This document shows positions 9,525 through 18,588 of a stretch of DNA of 64,000 nucleotides, piece by piece. A program made the position numbers and the translations under genes. Numbering within the stretch: position 1 is the stretch's first letter; each line of letters starts with the position of its first letter. Origin of the DNA: Aequorivita iocasae. Its GTDB lineage: Bacteria > Bacteroidota > Bacteroidia > Flavobacteriales > Flavobacteriaceae. The stretch is from positions 1,674,001-1,738,000 of the forward strand of contig NZ_CP068439.1 of NCBI RefSeq assembly GCF_016757735.1, written 5' to 3'. The notes beneath the pieces were generated by a model. It ran no database searches, was not told the origin of the DNA, and was given only the letters and a program-made list of their open reading frames with translations.

Positions 9525-10718
9525 TTACCGATTTCGGTATATTTTGAGTGAAACCTCGGAATATGCCGAAACTAATTGGGTGAAGGAAATATTTTGTTGG
9601 GACCACACATTTTCCAAAAAAATATGGATTACTTCATTTATAAGTCGAAATCCGCGTTCGGCCTCAATAATCTTTCCTCCGAAGCGGGTTATCATATCGG
9701 GCAAAACAAAGGGTGCGTCTGAAAATGTCATATGAGCAGCGCCGGCAATTTTGAGTTCGTAACCGAGGGTTGCGTGCGACATTTCCGCGGCAAAAGCTTC
9801 GTCTATCTCTTGTCCCATCCTGTTCCAATCAGTTCTATTTCTCCCTCTACTTATTAATTCTTCATCAGTATATACAGGCTGGCTTCTCAAGGTAAGAATT
9901 GGAGCTTTGTAAGTGAAGTTTGTCTTGTCATCAAAAGTGCCACCATCCATATTGATAGCGGCTTTGATGCGGGTATCCTTTAGGGAGGCCAAAACTGCCG
10001 CATTTCCACCCAACGAATGACCGATGGCGGCAATGTATTGGGTACGGATGTAGGCAGCAAAAGCTTTTCCAGGTTTTGAGGTATTTGTGGTGACCATATC
10101 CAAGACTAGGGAAATGTCCATAGCCCATTGTTTTAAAATTTTCAGCAATGTACCCTTATCCTGACTGGCCAATTGCGGATCTTGACGTGAACTTGATAGT
10201 TGTCCATCCTCAAAAATGGTAAATCCGCCATAAGGGTGTTCGATAGCAATTACGATATATCCTTTGCTTGCCCATTCCTCAAAAAAAAGAAGGTAATTAT
10301 TTTGGGAAACTCCGAGTCCGTGGGAAAACAAAAGCAGGGGATATTTTGAGGTTTTTGCAATTGCCGCATTTGGAATGGTTTGAGAAGTATATGCGGCCAT
10401 AGCTAACAATGAGGTACTATCTTGGTGGTTATAGGCCTGTGCAATCATCTGTTTTAGCAATTCGGGATGAGCAATATAGGCTTTTTTGTTTTTTAGGTTT
10501 TCCGCAGTGGGATAATATATACTAATGGGGATACGATGCCTTTTACTTGAATCCAGCAAATCTTGGCGAAGGGGATCTTGTAGTTCAAAATGTTGTACTC
10601 CCACTGAATATTTTCCCGAATGGGAAGGCAGGATCTTTCTGGAAGATTGAGCGAAACTTGTGGGCAGTGCAAAAACAATGTTTGTAAGGAATAATATTAA
10701 TAATATAAACTGTTTCAT
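9525..10718 (-). CDS. exported alpha/beta hydrolase (PAF-acetylhydrolase/dienelactone hydrolase-like)
   Basis: A 397-residue secreted alpha/beta hydrolase with a signal peptide ending near SFAQ. The oxyanion region 'PLLLFSHGLG' is at about 127-136. The nucleophile elbow is G-H-S235-L-G-G. A catalytic Asp is plausible in 'AAINMDGGTF', and a His near 'AGAAHMTFSD'. The overall pattern resembles the platelet-activating-factor acetylhydrolase / chlorophyllase-like group, which acts on esters. The next gene upstream on the same strand is the Xaa-Pro aminopeptidase, 26 bases away, so the two may form an operon. The substrate is unknown. Confidence 0.8.
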   Translation of the reverse strand: MKQFILLILFLTNIVFALPTSFAQSSRKILPSHSGKYSVGVQHFELQDPLRQDLLDSSKRHRIPISIYYPTAENLKNKKAYIAHPELLKQMIAQAYNHQDSTSLLAMAAYTSQTIPNAAIAKTSKYPLLLFSHGLGVSQNNYLLFFEEWASKGYIVIAIEHPYGGFTIFEDGQLSSSRQDPQLASQDKGTLLKILKQWAMDISLVLDMVTTNTSKPGKAFAAYIRTQYIAAIGHSLGGNAAVLASLKDTRIKAAINMDGGTFDDKTNFTYKAPILTLRSQPVYTDEELISRGRNRTDWNRMGQEIDEAFAAEMSHATLGYELKIAGAAHMTFSDAPFVLPDMITRFGGKIIEAERGFRLINEVIHIFLENVWSQQNISFTQLVSAYSEVSLKIYRNR

Positions 10719-10744
10719 TCTATTTTAAAATTTATGGGATTTTA

Positions 10745-12217
10745 TCAATTTGTGTTCAAATTTGGAAGTATTAATTGGTTCAAGACACTGGACTGTTTCA
10801 TTAACTCCTCAATTTCCTCCACCGTTCTGGGCGCATCAACGGAAAGGTTTATAGGCCCCTTTTCGGTTATGTGTATGTCATCTTCGATACGCACGGCTAT
10901 TCCGTGCCATTTTGGATCGCAATCGCTTCCTTCTGGAATATAAATGCCGGGTTCTACTGTAATGACCATATTGGGTTTAAATTTTCCCTTTAGGGAAACA
11001 TCATGTACATCCAGCCCCAGATAATGCCCGACGGAATGGGGGTAATATTTTCGACCTTCTTCCTCCGATCTAATAATACCGAGCTCCATGAGGCCTTTGT
11101 TTATTATAGAACGGCTGGCATTCTCCAAGTTTGAAAAATCGTTTCCTACCACCGCGTCCGTAATGGCGGCATTTTGTGCCTTTAAGACCAGATTATAAAT
11201 GGTACGCTGGGCCTCGGTAAACCTGCCGTTTGCCGGAATTGTGCGGGTCACATCGGCCGAATATCCGTGGTATTCTGCGCCTATGTCCATTAGCACCAAA
11301 TCATTTCCAACGCGGGTCTTATTGTTCTCGATATAATGGAGTACGCAGCCGTTGGCGCCCGCGCCCACAATGCTGGGATATCCGACAGCTTCACTGCCAT
11401 ATTTTTTGTAGATGTATTCGTGTATGCCCTGAATTTCAGTTTCCGACATATTGGGGTGCATGGCTTTCATCACCTCGCATTGAGCTACGGCGGCAATTTT
11501 AATGGCTTTTCGCATAAGTTGCATTTCGTCTTCCGTTTTAATTTCCCTAAGACCGGCAACAATTTCCCAAATCACGTTTGTGTCCATTCTGGAATTCGAG
11601 TTCTGTGGTTGGTTCAGATCTGGATTGGAATCAGTTTTACGGATACTGTTAAGCGAATTCACCTTGGCTAGCAAATATTCAAACAAATCATAGGAATCGG
11701 CACTATCATTCACATTATCGGTATAGGCTCCTTTGGGTTTTGAGAGCAAGATTTTGTTATATTTTGAATAATCAATTTTATCCATCAAAAAGTCCTTATT
11801 GGTAAAAACTTCCTGAAATCCTAATTTTTTCTTTGCGTCTGCTGCCCCCAGTCTATATCCAGTCCATTGCTCCATTTTTGGATCGCGATCCTGTACGAAT
11901 AGCACTTCATCAACTTCTTGATGACCAACGTACTGAGGTTCCGAAAACAGAATCAATACACCATTGGGTTCTTTATAGCCGGTGAAATAGTAAAGATTCG
12001 GGTCTTGATGAAATATATAATCCACATCATTTGATCGGTTTTGAACGGGGTTGGAAAAGAAAATAGCTATGCTGTTGGATGGCAGCAATTTTTTAAAAGC
12101 CTCGCGCCTCTCTCTATGAAATTGCGCCGAAAGATAATCGGTGGGCAAGTGGTCTTGAGAAAGAGCGAAATTTCCCCACAGCAAATAACTGAAGACAATA
12201 ATGTATTTTAGGTTCAT
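10745..12217 (-). CDS. exported Xaa-Pro aminopeptidase (M24B, aminopeptidase P)
   Basis: A 490-residue metallopeptidase that removes N-terminal residues before proline. A signal peptide ends near ALSQ (residue 20), so it acts outside the cytoplasm, unlike the E. coli enzyme. Residues about 25-200 are the aminopeptidase P N-terminal domain. The pita-bread fold follows, with metal ligands visible as Asp in 'LMDIGAEYHGYSADVTRT', His in 'HSVGHYLGLDVHD', Glu in 'VITVEPGIYIP' and Glu in 'AVRIEDDI'. Length and motifs are complete. It is the first gene of a probable two-gene operon with the alpha/beta hydrolase (26-base gap) and fits with the M61 peptidase nearby in peptide breakdown. Confidence 0.9.
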   Translation of the reverse strand: MNLKYIIVFSYLLWGNFALSQDHLPTDYLSAQFHRERREAFKKLLPSNSIAIFFSNPVQNRSNDVDYIFHQDPNLYYFTGYKEPNGVLILFSEPQYVGHQEVDEVLFVQDRDPKMEQWTGYRLGAADAKKKLGFQEVFTNKDFLMDKIDYSKYNKILLSKPKGAYTDNVNDSADSYDLFEYLLAKVNSLNSIRKTDSNPDLNQPQNSNSRMDTNVIWEIVAGLREIKTEDEMQLMRKAIKIAAVAQCEVMKAMHPNMSETEIQGIHEYIYKKYGSEAVGYPSIVGAGANGCVLHYIENNKTRVGNDLVLMDIGAEYHGYSADVTRTIPANGRFTEAQRTIYNLVLKAQNAAITDAVVGNDFSNLENASRSIINKGLMELGIIRSEEEGRKYYPHSVGHYLGLDVHDVSLKGKFKPNMVITVEPGIYIPEGSDCDPKWHGIAVRIEDDIHITEKGPINLSVDAPRTVEEIEELMKQSSVLNQLILPNLNTN

Positions 12218-12421
12218 ATATCAATTAGATTTAAGCATACCAAATTAATCACTTTGAAGTTCAGCTTCGGAAATATTGTTCTGAAACGCTTCAATAGCCT
12301 TGTGAAACAGTTGTTAATTTTTATTAAAATAAAATATGCTTCTAATTACTTTTTCAATTCGATAAATACGTAACATTTTTTTGTTTTTAAAACTAATTTT
12401 ACTTTAATCAGTTTTAGATAA

Positions 12422-14063
12422 ATGAGAACTTATATTTCAATATTTGTGATATGCTTACTGCCTTTTCTAACCTTGGCGCAGTTAAAAGTGGATTGTGATT
12501 CCCTTATTAAGATGGGTATCGTACAGCTTGGCAAAAAGGAACATAATGCCTCTCTGGAAAATCTTAATAAAGCTTATGTACTGGCCAAAGAAAATAGATA
12601 GCACGCCCAATCCTTTTTGGCGCTCAATAATATTGGCGCTAACTATTATGCGCTATTGAACTACGGAGAGGCGCTGCATTATTACCTTGACGCCTATCAA
12701 ATTGACATACGTTATTTGGATGAGGAGCGTGAAATGATAGTTTTAAATAATATTGCAATACTTTATATGAGCGATAAGGAGTACAATAAGGCTGCCGAAT
12801 ATGGCCCACGCGCCTTAAGGTTGGCTACAAATATGGGGAATGCAAAACGCAGCGCACTATATGCAGTAAATTTGGGACTCATTTACAATAAACTGGGCGA
12901 ATTGGAAAAGGCTTCCCACTATTTTGAGATTCTTGAGGGTGTGGCCATAACGGATTCCCATATTACATTTATCAATAAGGTTGGGAAAACGGAAAACGCT
13001 TATCTGTCTGGTGAGTATAATAAAGCAAGTGAATTGGCACGGACATTGCTAAGCGAAGCCGAAGAAAGAAAAGAATTTGATTTAGTTAACCATCTTTATT
13101 TATTGCTTTCCCAGATCGATCAACACCAGCAACGCTATTCAGAGGCTTTGGATTTCGGAAGAAAAGCCTTGGATTCCTCACCCGATTTGGAATCAAAAAT
13201 TGCGGCGATGGAGCAAATGGCCAATATTCATTTTATACAGAAAAATTATAAAGATGCGCTGGTAATGAAAGAATCCATTTTAAAATATAGGGATTCCCTT
13301 CACCAAATAAAAAACGGAAAATACTTTGAAAGCCACAAGCTGAGCTTTGAAATAAAAAAGTCTCAACAAGATGTTGCCAACAGTATGCTACAACTTCAAC
13401 AGGAACGAAAATTCCATTATAGCCTATTGAGTGCGTTGGGTGCTCTTTTTTTGGTTGTTCTATTGGGGTTTAGAAATATCCACTTAAAAAACAGACAAAA
13501 AAAAGTGATAGCAGAACGGGAACGGGCACAAGCCTTACTGGCCCTTAAGGAAAAGGAGGGTGAAAGATTAATCCTGGAAAAACAAATGTTGGAAAAGACC
13601 ACACAACAACAATTGGAACACTCCAGATTAAAACACGAAATAGAAATTAAAAAACCGCAAGCTATCCACCAGGGCACTCTATGTGACAGAGCGCAATGAA
13701 ATACTTCAAAATATTTTAAAAAAAATAGCTACTGAAACATTTGCCACAAAAAACCCGAAAGTAAAACAGGGATTGAAAAAGTTAAACGATTTAATAAAAG
13801 GCGATGAAAGTTGGAAAGATTTTACACAACATTTTGAAGCTGTAAACCACGGATTTTTGGAAAAATTAAAAAACAAGCATCCTACGCTCAACAGTAATGA
13901 TCTTCGATTTATATCTTATTTGTATATGAATTTAAGCCAAAAGGAAATTGCAGCCATTCTCAATATCTCACCTGATGCCTGCCGTAAAAGAAAGGAACGT
14001 ATAGCAAAGAAGATTGGACTTGCGGAAAGAACAGAAATTCACGATTATCTCTACAGCATATAG
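12422..14063 (+). pseudogene. broken TPR-domain regulator with LuxR-like HTH (nonsense + frameshift)
   Basis: The frame starts at ATG 12422 with a signal-like peptide (MRTYISIFVICLLP...), then meets TAG at 12599-12601. It resumes in frame through TPR repeats, a membrane helix (about 13410-13470) and a coiled coil. At the A6 run 13649-13654 it shifts by one base: removing one A restores 'KNRKLSTRALYVTERNEI' leading into the C-terminal HTH ('QKEIAAILNISPDACRKRKE'). The intact paralog at 36077-37627 has Trp where this gene has TAG (TGG to TAG) and reads straight through the second site. Two independent lesions argue for genuine decay, although base-calling error is possible. Directly downstream is the T9SS-secreted propeller gene, as in the paralogous pair. 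Confidence 0.85.
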
Positions 14064-14168
14064 GCTATCACAAAATTTCCCGAAAACGGTCACATTATTT
14101 CCGTTTCTTAGTTTGCGTAGGCTCAGTGTATTTTGAAATATTTGAGAAATTTTAAAAACAACTTATTT

Positions 14169-16448
14169 ATGAGAAAAATTATTTCACTATTACTGCTCAC
14201 CTTATTATCATTCAAAAGTAATGGACAAATACAATTCCAAGGAGCAAAGGAATACGGAAGGTTATACAATATAACATTCGATCCCACAACTGAAAATACT
14301 TTATATGCCTTGAGTATAGGCAACCATTTAATGGTATCACATGATAAAGGCCAAGAGTGGCAAGTGCTTTACTCTTTTCCCAATAGTATCGTGATGCTAA
14401 AGGACTTGAAATACAGGACAGACCATAGTCTAACTTTTATTGTTGATGGCACTGCAGATGAAGATGGTGTATATTATTACAACCTTAGTACTGAAAGTAT
14501 TGAGCAGCAATTTATAGCCCCCATCCCTTCAAATTCGTACCGAGACTGGATAAGCAGTTATAGTATTTATGAAGGTGACTCGAATATCGCTTTGGTGCAT
14601 CAATCATTTATGGATCAATCCTTTAATGCTTTTTCCAAAGTATATTACACTATCGATGGCGGCAGCACCTGGCAGGAAATTTATTACAATGTCAATTATG
14701 ATGGGGTACATCCAAATAACGTAGCAATCGCTCCTAATAATCCTAATAAACTCTATGTGGCTCGAGGGGCTGGCCCCAACAGCACCCAAGGAGGTTTACT
14801 AATTTCGGATGATTCTGGAAATAATTGGAGAGAAAAGATGGCTGACATAACCTTTAACCCAATCACATTTCACCCTGTCAATGCTGATATTATGTGGATG
14901 GGAACCGCCATAGGTGATGAAAGTCAAAACGAAGCTCTGTATAAAAGTTTGGATGGCGGAGAAAATTGGGAGGAAGTAAATATAAATTGGACCGCTGCCT
15001 CTCTAGATTGTATTAATTTTATTACCTATAATCCAAATAACCACGACAATATAATAGTCTTGGAGGAAAATGAAATATCAATCTCTGAAGATGCCGGGAA
15101 CACGTGGACCAATTATGTTTATCCCGAAAATGAACCCGAAACCTATACCTTTGGATTCAATGCCTCTTTTAATCCATTTTCTTCAAATGAAGTATTCATC
15201 ACAGCAGATTGGTATCCCATGTTTTCCTTTGATGGGGGAGCAAACTTGGATATTTTTCCTGTACCATTCCATAAGAATTCTATGGTAGGATTAGCACCTG
15301 GCCTAGAATCCCACTTGTATTATAGTTTACAGGATGGCATAGTCCACAGGGATTTTACTGCCAACCAAACCGAAAGCCATTATATTTCTCCAATAGATAT
15401 ATTTTCACTTTCTAATCCTACGAGGTATTTTGTGGACCCTATTACGTTTGGTCGTATTTATTCATTTTCAGATACTTTTTCAGGAGCTTTCCTTGAGGTA
15501 AGTAATAACCACGGTGCCTCCCGCGAGCTGCTATATCAAACTTTTTTTGACGACGTTAGGGCACTGAGTCCAAATCCAAACAGCCAAGATGTAGTATGGG
15601 TTTCCATGCGTGATGCCGGGTTATTCTCTTTCGATTTTTCAAACTTAAATCAAATAATCGAAACGCCTATCCAAACCCCTGGGAATGGAATTGTATATGA
15701 AATCTATTTTAGCCCCTTCCAAAATAATGAGGTATGGATATCGATTAATAATAGCCTCTATAGAAGTCTAGACGGAGGTTCGGTTTGGGAAGTACGGGAT
15801 AATAGCTTAACCTTGGGTACAGATGAAATTGTTTATGATATTACCCAAAATCCAAACAATACGGATGAATATATTGCAGCTAGTAGCAATGGTATTTACA
15901 AAACCATAAATGGGGGAGATGTTTGGGAGAAGGTATATACTGCATCAAATATACAAAAGGTTGCTTATTCGCCAATATCTACTGGACAATTGGTTGCATC
16001 AATTTATTCCAGTGATGTTACGGTGGCTCAAATTATATATTCGGTTGATAACGGAGAGGAGTGGCAGGCCGTTCCTTTGGAAAATATAGTTCATTCCCTA
16101 TCTTTCTCAATGGACTACTTTTTCGATCAGGATGCTGTGGATGTATATCTAGCGACCAATGACCTTGGGGTGATAAAATTAAATGTAGCATTGGACCAAT
16201 TGGATAGCCCTGAATATACAACTTCAAACGAAATTATTATTTATCCAAATCCTACAAATGATGAGATAAATGTGCAAGCAGGCGACCATACGATTAAAGA
16301 ACTTGTATTATATAACAATTTGGGTGGTGAGGTAAATAGGTATTCAGTTATAAAGAGAATTTCTTTATCCAATCTACAAAAGGGCATTTACTATTTAAAA
16401 ATCACCACAGAAAAGGGGATTTATATTAAGCGGGTCATCAAGGATTAA
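14169..16448 (+). CDS. T9SS-secreted Asp-box (sortilin/VPS10-like) propeller protein
   Basis: A secreted protein of about 759 residues. The start at 14169 is preferred over the in-frame ATG at 14133 because it gives a clean signal peptide (MRKIISLLLLTLL...). The body carries repeated Asp-box motifs of form S-x-D-x-G-x-x-W ('SHDKGQEW', 'TIDGGSTW', 'SDDSGNNW', 'SLDGGENW', 'SEDAGNTW', 'SVDNGEEW'), typical of BNR/VPS10-like beta-propellers. The last 75 residues are a type A T9SS sorting domain ('IIIYPNPTNDEINV', ending 'KGIYIKRVIKD'). It is inferred to be exported through the outer membrane and perhaps surface-attached. The ligand is unknown. It is clearly paralogous to the gene at 33656-35962. 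Confidence 0.85.
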   Translation: MRKIISLLLLTLLSFKSNGQIQFQGAKEYGRLYNITFDPTTENTLYALSIGNHLMVSHDKGQEWQVLYSFPNSIVMLKDLKYRTDHSLTFIVDGTADEDGVYYYNLSTESIEQQFIAPIPSNSYRDWISSYSIYEGDSNIALVHQSFMDQSFNAFSKVYYTIDGGSTWQEIYYNVNYDGVHPNNVAIAPNNPNKLYVARGAGPNSTQGGLLISDDSGNNWREKMADITFNPITFHPVNADIMWMGTAIGDESQNEALYKSLDGGENWEEVNINWTAASLDCINFITYNPNNHDNIIVLEENEISISEDAGNTWTNYVYPENEPETYTFGFNASFNPFSSNEVFITADWYPMFSFDGGANLDIFPVPFHKNSMVGLAPGLESHLYYSLQDGIVHRDFTANQTESHYISPIDIFSLSNPTRYFVDPITFGRIYSFSDTFSGAFLEVSNNHGASRELLYQTFFDDVRALSPNPNSQDVVWVSMRDAGLFSFDFSNLNQIIETPIQTPGNGIVYEIYFSPFQNNEVWISINNSLYRSLDGGSVWEVRDNSLTLGTDEIVYDITQNPNNTDEYIAASSNGIYKTINGGDVWEKVYTASNIQKVAYSPISTGQLVASIYSSDVTVAQIIYSVDNGEEWQAVPLENIVHSLSFSMDYFFDQDAVDVYLATNDLGVIKLNVALDQLDSPEYTTSNEIIIYPNPTNDEINVQAGDHTIKELVLYNNLGGEVNRYSVIKRISLSNLQKGIYYLKITTEKGIYIKRVIKD

Positions 16449-16476
16449 TTATTTATTTTTAGTTTAGTAAATATAG

Positions 16477-16505
16477 AAGGGCTGACTTTAGGGTTGGTCC
16501 TTTTT
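16477..16505 (+). terminator. hairpin terminator after the propeller gene
   Basis: A 10-bp stem with three G-U pairs (16477-16486 with 16493-16502) and a 6-base loop runs into TTTTT. It lies about 30 bases past the stop of the T9SS protein, in the right place to end that transcript. Confidence 0.55.
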
Positions 16506-16669
16506 ATTCACTTTAGATCGTGGGACTGTGAAATGGTAAGATTTTTATATACTTCCGATTAGTGACTGAAAGTTCAGAAACCATTTTTTTGATGGTTATT
16601 CTTTTTATTACTGATTATTGGATTGATTAATTTTTATTTTGTTCAGTATAGAATGCCCAGTAGCATGGA

Positions 16670-16895
16670 ATCAATGAACAATTAGCAAAGAACAATTAGC
16701 TAATTGGATTGTTAGATTATTGGCTTATTGGATTATTGGATTGTTGGATTGTTGGACTCTTGCTTAAAGCCTAAAGCTTACTGCCTAAAGCAAAAATTAT
16801 TATATTTGGTATTCTCCTTGGTTTTCAATGGACAATTAGCAATTAGATAATTGGACTGTCGGATTGCTGGATGGTTGGACTCTTGCTTACAGCGA
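16670..16895. repeat. interspersed AT-rich repeat, left of the Abi gene
   Basis: This gene-free stretch is built of short degenerate units: 'acaattagcaa', 'ttggattgttggattg', then 'cttaaagcctaaagcttac', then 'tatatttggtattctcc' and 'ggttttcaatg', after which the series starts again. The same ordered units recur at 17940-18290 (about two copies) and 27800-27900. It contains TATATTTG, which matches the Bacteroidota -7 box. I see no coding potential. Confidence 0.75.
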
Positions 16896-16905
16896 TGACT
16901 TAAAA

Positions 16906-17811
16906 TTATTCCTTTGTTTTCCATGCAGGCTCTTCTCGCCAGTTATCTGGAAATCCCATAAAACGTGTCTTTATCAAAGGATATTCATCAATTAAGCAGA
17001 CCAATTTTTCCAAGAATTTGTTGCTTGGATTTATATTATATAGTAATCTATCTAACATAGCAGTAACACCGTAGAAACTTCTATTAAAATCATTTGGTAA
17101 ATTACCATGAAAACTATACTTTTTTCTGGAAGGAATGGTTGGTCTATCTGCGGTAATCCCCCTGTTCCACAAGCGGCCATGATGCGCACAAATATTTCTT
17201 ACATTATTTAAATAAACAAGCCAGCTTGATAAAACGGTACTTGGAAGGCCAAAATCATTTGCAATTGCGATTTTTTCGGCATCATTACTTAATCCCTTGT
17301 ATAACCGTGCTAGTTTGCCCAAACTTAAAACTTCCAAAGCCATGTTCGAGGGAGGAATACTTTCTGAGGTGTATTTTTCTTTAAACGATTTTAAAAATAG
17401 TTCTTGCGGATTTTCAAATCTCTCTGCAATTTCAGCATTTATTAGGGTGTAAATACCTTTGTCATCATATAAATCATTCTGACTGAACCAAAAGAAGCCA
17501 TAATTAACGGCAAAATAATCGGTTAGCCGTGCGCGCAATGCTACTTCTATACGCTCAAGATATTCAATAGTTAGGGCTCTAAGCTTTTTATCGAACTGAT
17601 AGTGAAGAATAATATCATTGAAAGATACTTTATCTTTAAATTCGTGTGAACCATCTTTTTCCTGCAAATGATACATATATCCGGATAATCGATAATAACC
17701 TATGTTTCTAAGATATTGTTTGGCGCGTTCAAAATCAGTAATATTCAGACCTCGATGGATTAAAACTTCAATATGTTCTTCGACCGTTTTGGGCGGTTTT
17801 TCATATTTCAT
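16906..17811 (-). CDS. Abi_2 (AbiD/AbiF-type) HEPN abortive-infection protein
   Basis: A 301-residue member of the Abi_2 family, linked to abortive infection against phages. The N-terminus 'PPKTVEEHIEVLIHRGLNI' and 'YLRNIGYYRLSGYMYHL' are family signatures. The HEPN ribonuclease motif Rx4H is present as R205-N-I-C-A-H210, followed by HGRLWNR, which suggests an RNA-cleaving toxin activity. No other gene is attached. Upstream on the same strand are a promoter-like site with a perfect palindrome and a very short terminator-ended hairpin RNA that ends about 20 bases before the start codon. The whole unit is flanked on both sides by the same interspersed repeats, and the stretch is much AT-richer than the TrkA_C gene next door. 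The function follows from the family; it has not been shown here. Confidence 0.85.
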   Translation of the reverse strand: MKYEKPPKTVEEHIEVLIHRGLNITDFERAKQYLRNIGYYRLSGYMYHLQEKDGSHEFKDKVSFNDIILHYQFDKKLRALTIEYLERIEVALRARLTDYFAVNYGFFWFSQNDLYDDKGIYTLINAEIAERFENPQELFLKSFKEKYTSESIPPSNMALEVLSLGKLARLYKGLSNDAEKIAIANDFGLPSTVLSSWLVYLNNVRNICAHHGRLWNRGITADRPTIPSRKKYSFHGNLPNDFNRSFYGVTAMLDRLLYNINPSNKFLEKLVCLIDEYPLIKTRFMGFPDNWREEPAWKTKE

Positions 17812-17830
17812 TTTATGTTGAGTTTATTGC

Positions 17831-17882
17831 AAAAAAAAGCCCCGCAAATTGCGCTTGAAGCAGAGGCGTGCGGGGGATTGAT
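17831..17882 (-). ncRNA. candidate abiF-type structured RNA upstream of the Abi gene
   Basis: On the minus strand, a 7-bp C/G-rich stem (17869-17875 with 17840-17846) encloses about 22 bases containing a small inner GCU/AGC stem, then runs into eight T residues (17838-17831). A TATATTTG box at 17887-17894 would start transcription near 17881, giving an RNA of about 50 nt that ends before the Abi start codon (17811). A structured RNA motif upstream of abiF genes is known from comparative RNA searches. Position and form fit, but I have not matched the published consensus base by base. A plain attenuator is the alternative. Confidence 0.55.
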
Positions 17883-17886
17883 GATG

Positions 17887-17917
17887 CAAATATAAGATGA
17901 AATTTGGTTTAAACCAA
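17887..17917 (-). promoter_or_regulatory. promoter with perfect 14-bp palindrome upstream of the RNA/Abi unit
   Basis: On the minus strand, TTGG, a 19-base spacer and TATATTTG match the Bacteroidota -33/-7 pattern (TTTG-N19-TAnnTTTG) with one change. The -33 element lies in the perfect palindrome TTGGTTTAAACCAA (17904-17917), which could be an operator. Transcription would begin at the hairpin RNA. Confidence 0.5.
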
Positions 17918-17939
17918 CATATTTTAGCTATAATTATTT

Positions 17940-18290
17940 AATTACGCTCTATGGCTTATGGCTTGAAGCCTAAAGCAAAGAAGATATATTTGGTATTCTC
18001 CCCGATTTTCAATGAACAATTAGCAATGACCAATTAGCAATGAGCAATTAAAATGTTGAATTGTTTAATTGTGGAAATGTTTAATCGTTTAGTTGTTGGA
18101 CTCTAGCTTACAGCATACAGCAAAAAAGATTTTTATTTGGTATTCTCCCGGTTTTCAATGAACAATAAACAATTATCAATTAGCAATGAACAATTAGCAA
18201 TTAGATAATTGGATTGTTGGATTGTTGGATGGTTGGACTATATCTTAAAGTCTAAAGCAAAAAGATTTATATTTGATATTCTTACCAGTT
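17940..18290. repeat. interspersed AT-rich repeat, right of the Abi unit (about two copies)
   Basis: The same units as at 16670-16895 occur in the same order: 'cttgaagcctaaagc', 'atttggtattctccc', 'gattttcaatgaacaattagcaa', then 'ttggattgttggatggttggac', repeated from about 18110. With the left copies they bracket the Abi gene and its RNA, so recombination between copies could delete or move that unit. The rest of the gap to the TrkA_C gene (18291-18588) has no gene that I can support. Confidence 0.75.
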
Positions 18291-18588
18291 AAAATGTACG
18301 CTGTTACGGTTTTCCGTGAATTAATAATGTATTGACTTATATTTGAGGTTATAAAAAAAATACTTGCGTACATGTGGGGGATAGCAGCAATAGTTCATGG
18401 TGTATATGCATGTTGTAGCAAATTTTGATCTGATTATTCTGCCGTTCGCAGTTATGCTCACGCAAAATCGTTATATTTATAGGAGGTTTGATTTAATAAG
18501 TTCTTAAAATCTGACGAGTGATAGACTGTAAATTTGCAGCCTGTTATATAGTTATGCTTTGAGGTCTTGTTCCAAAAAAGTAGCTGCT

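Noticed and set aside
17831-17875. Simple terminator of an upstream gene
   Set aside because: No gene lies upstream on that strand within reach (17876 on is repeats up to an opposite-strand gene), while a promoter does; a small RNA or leader is the better reading.
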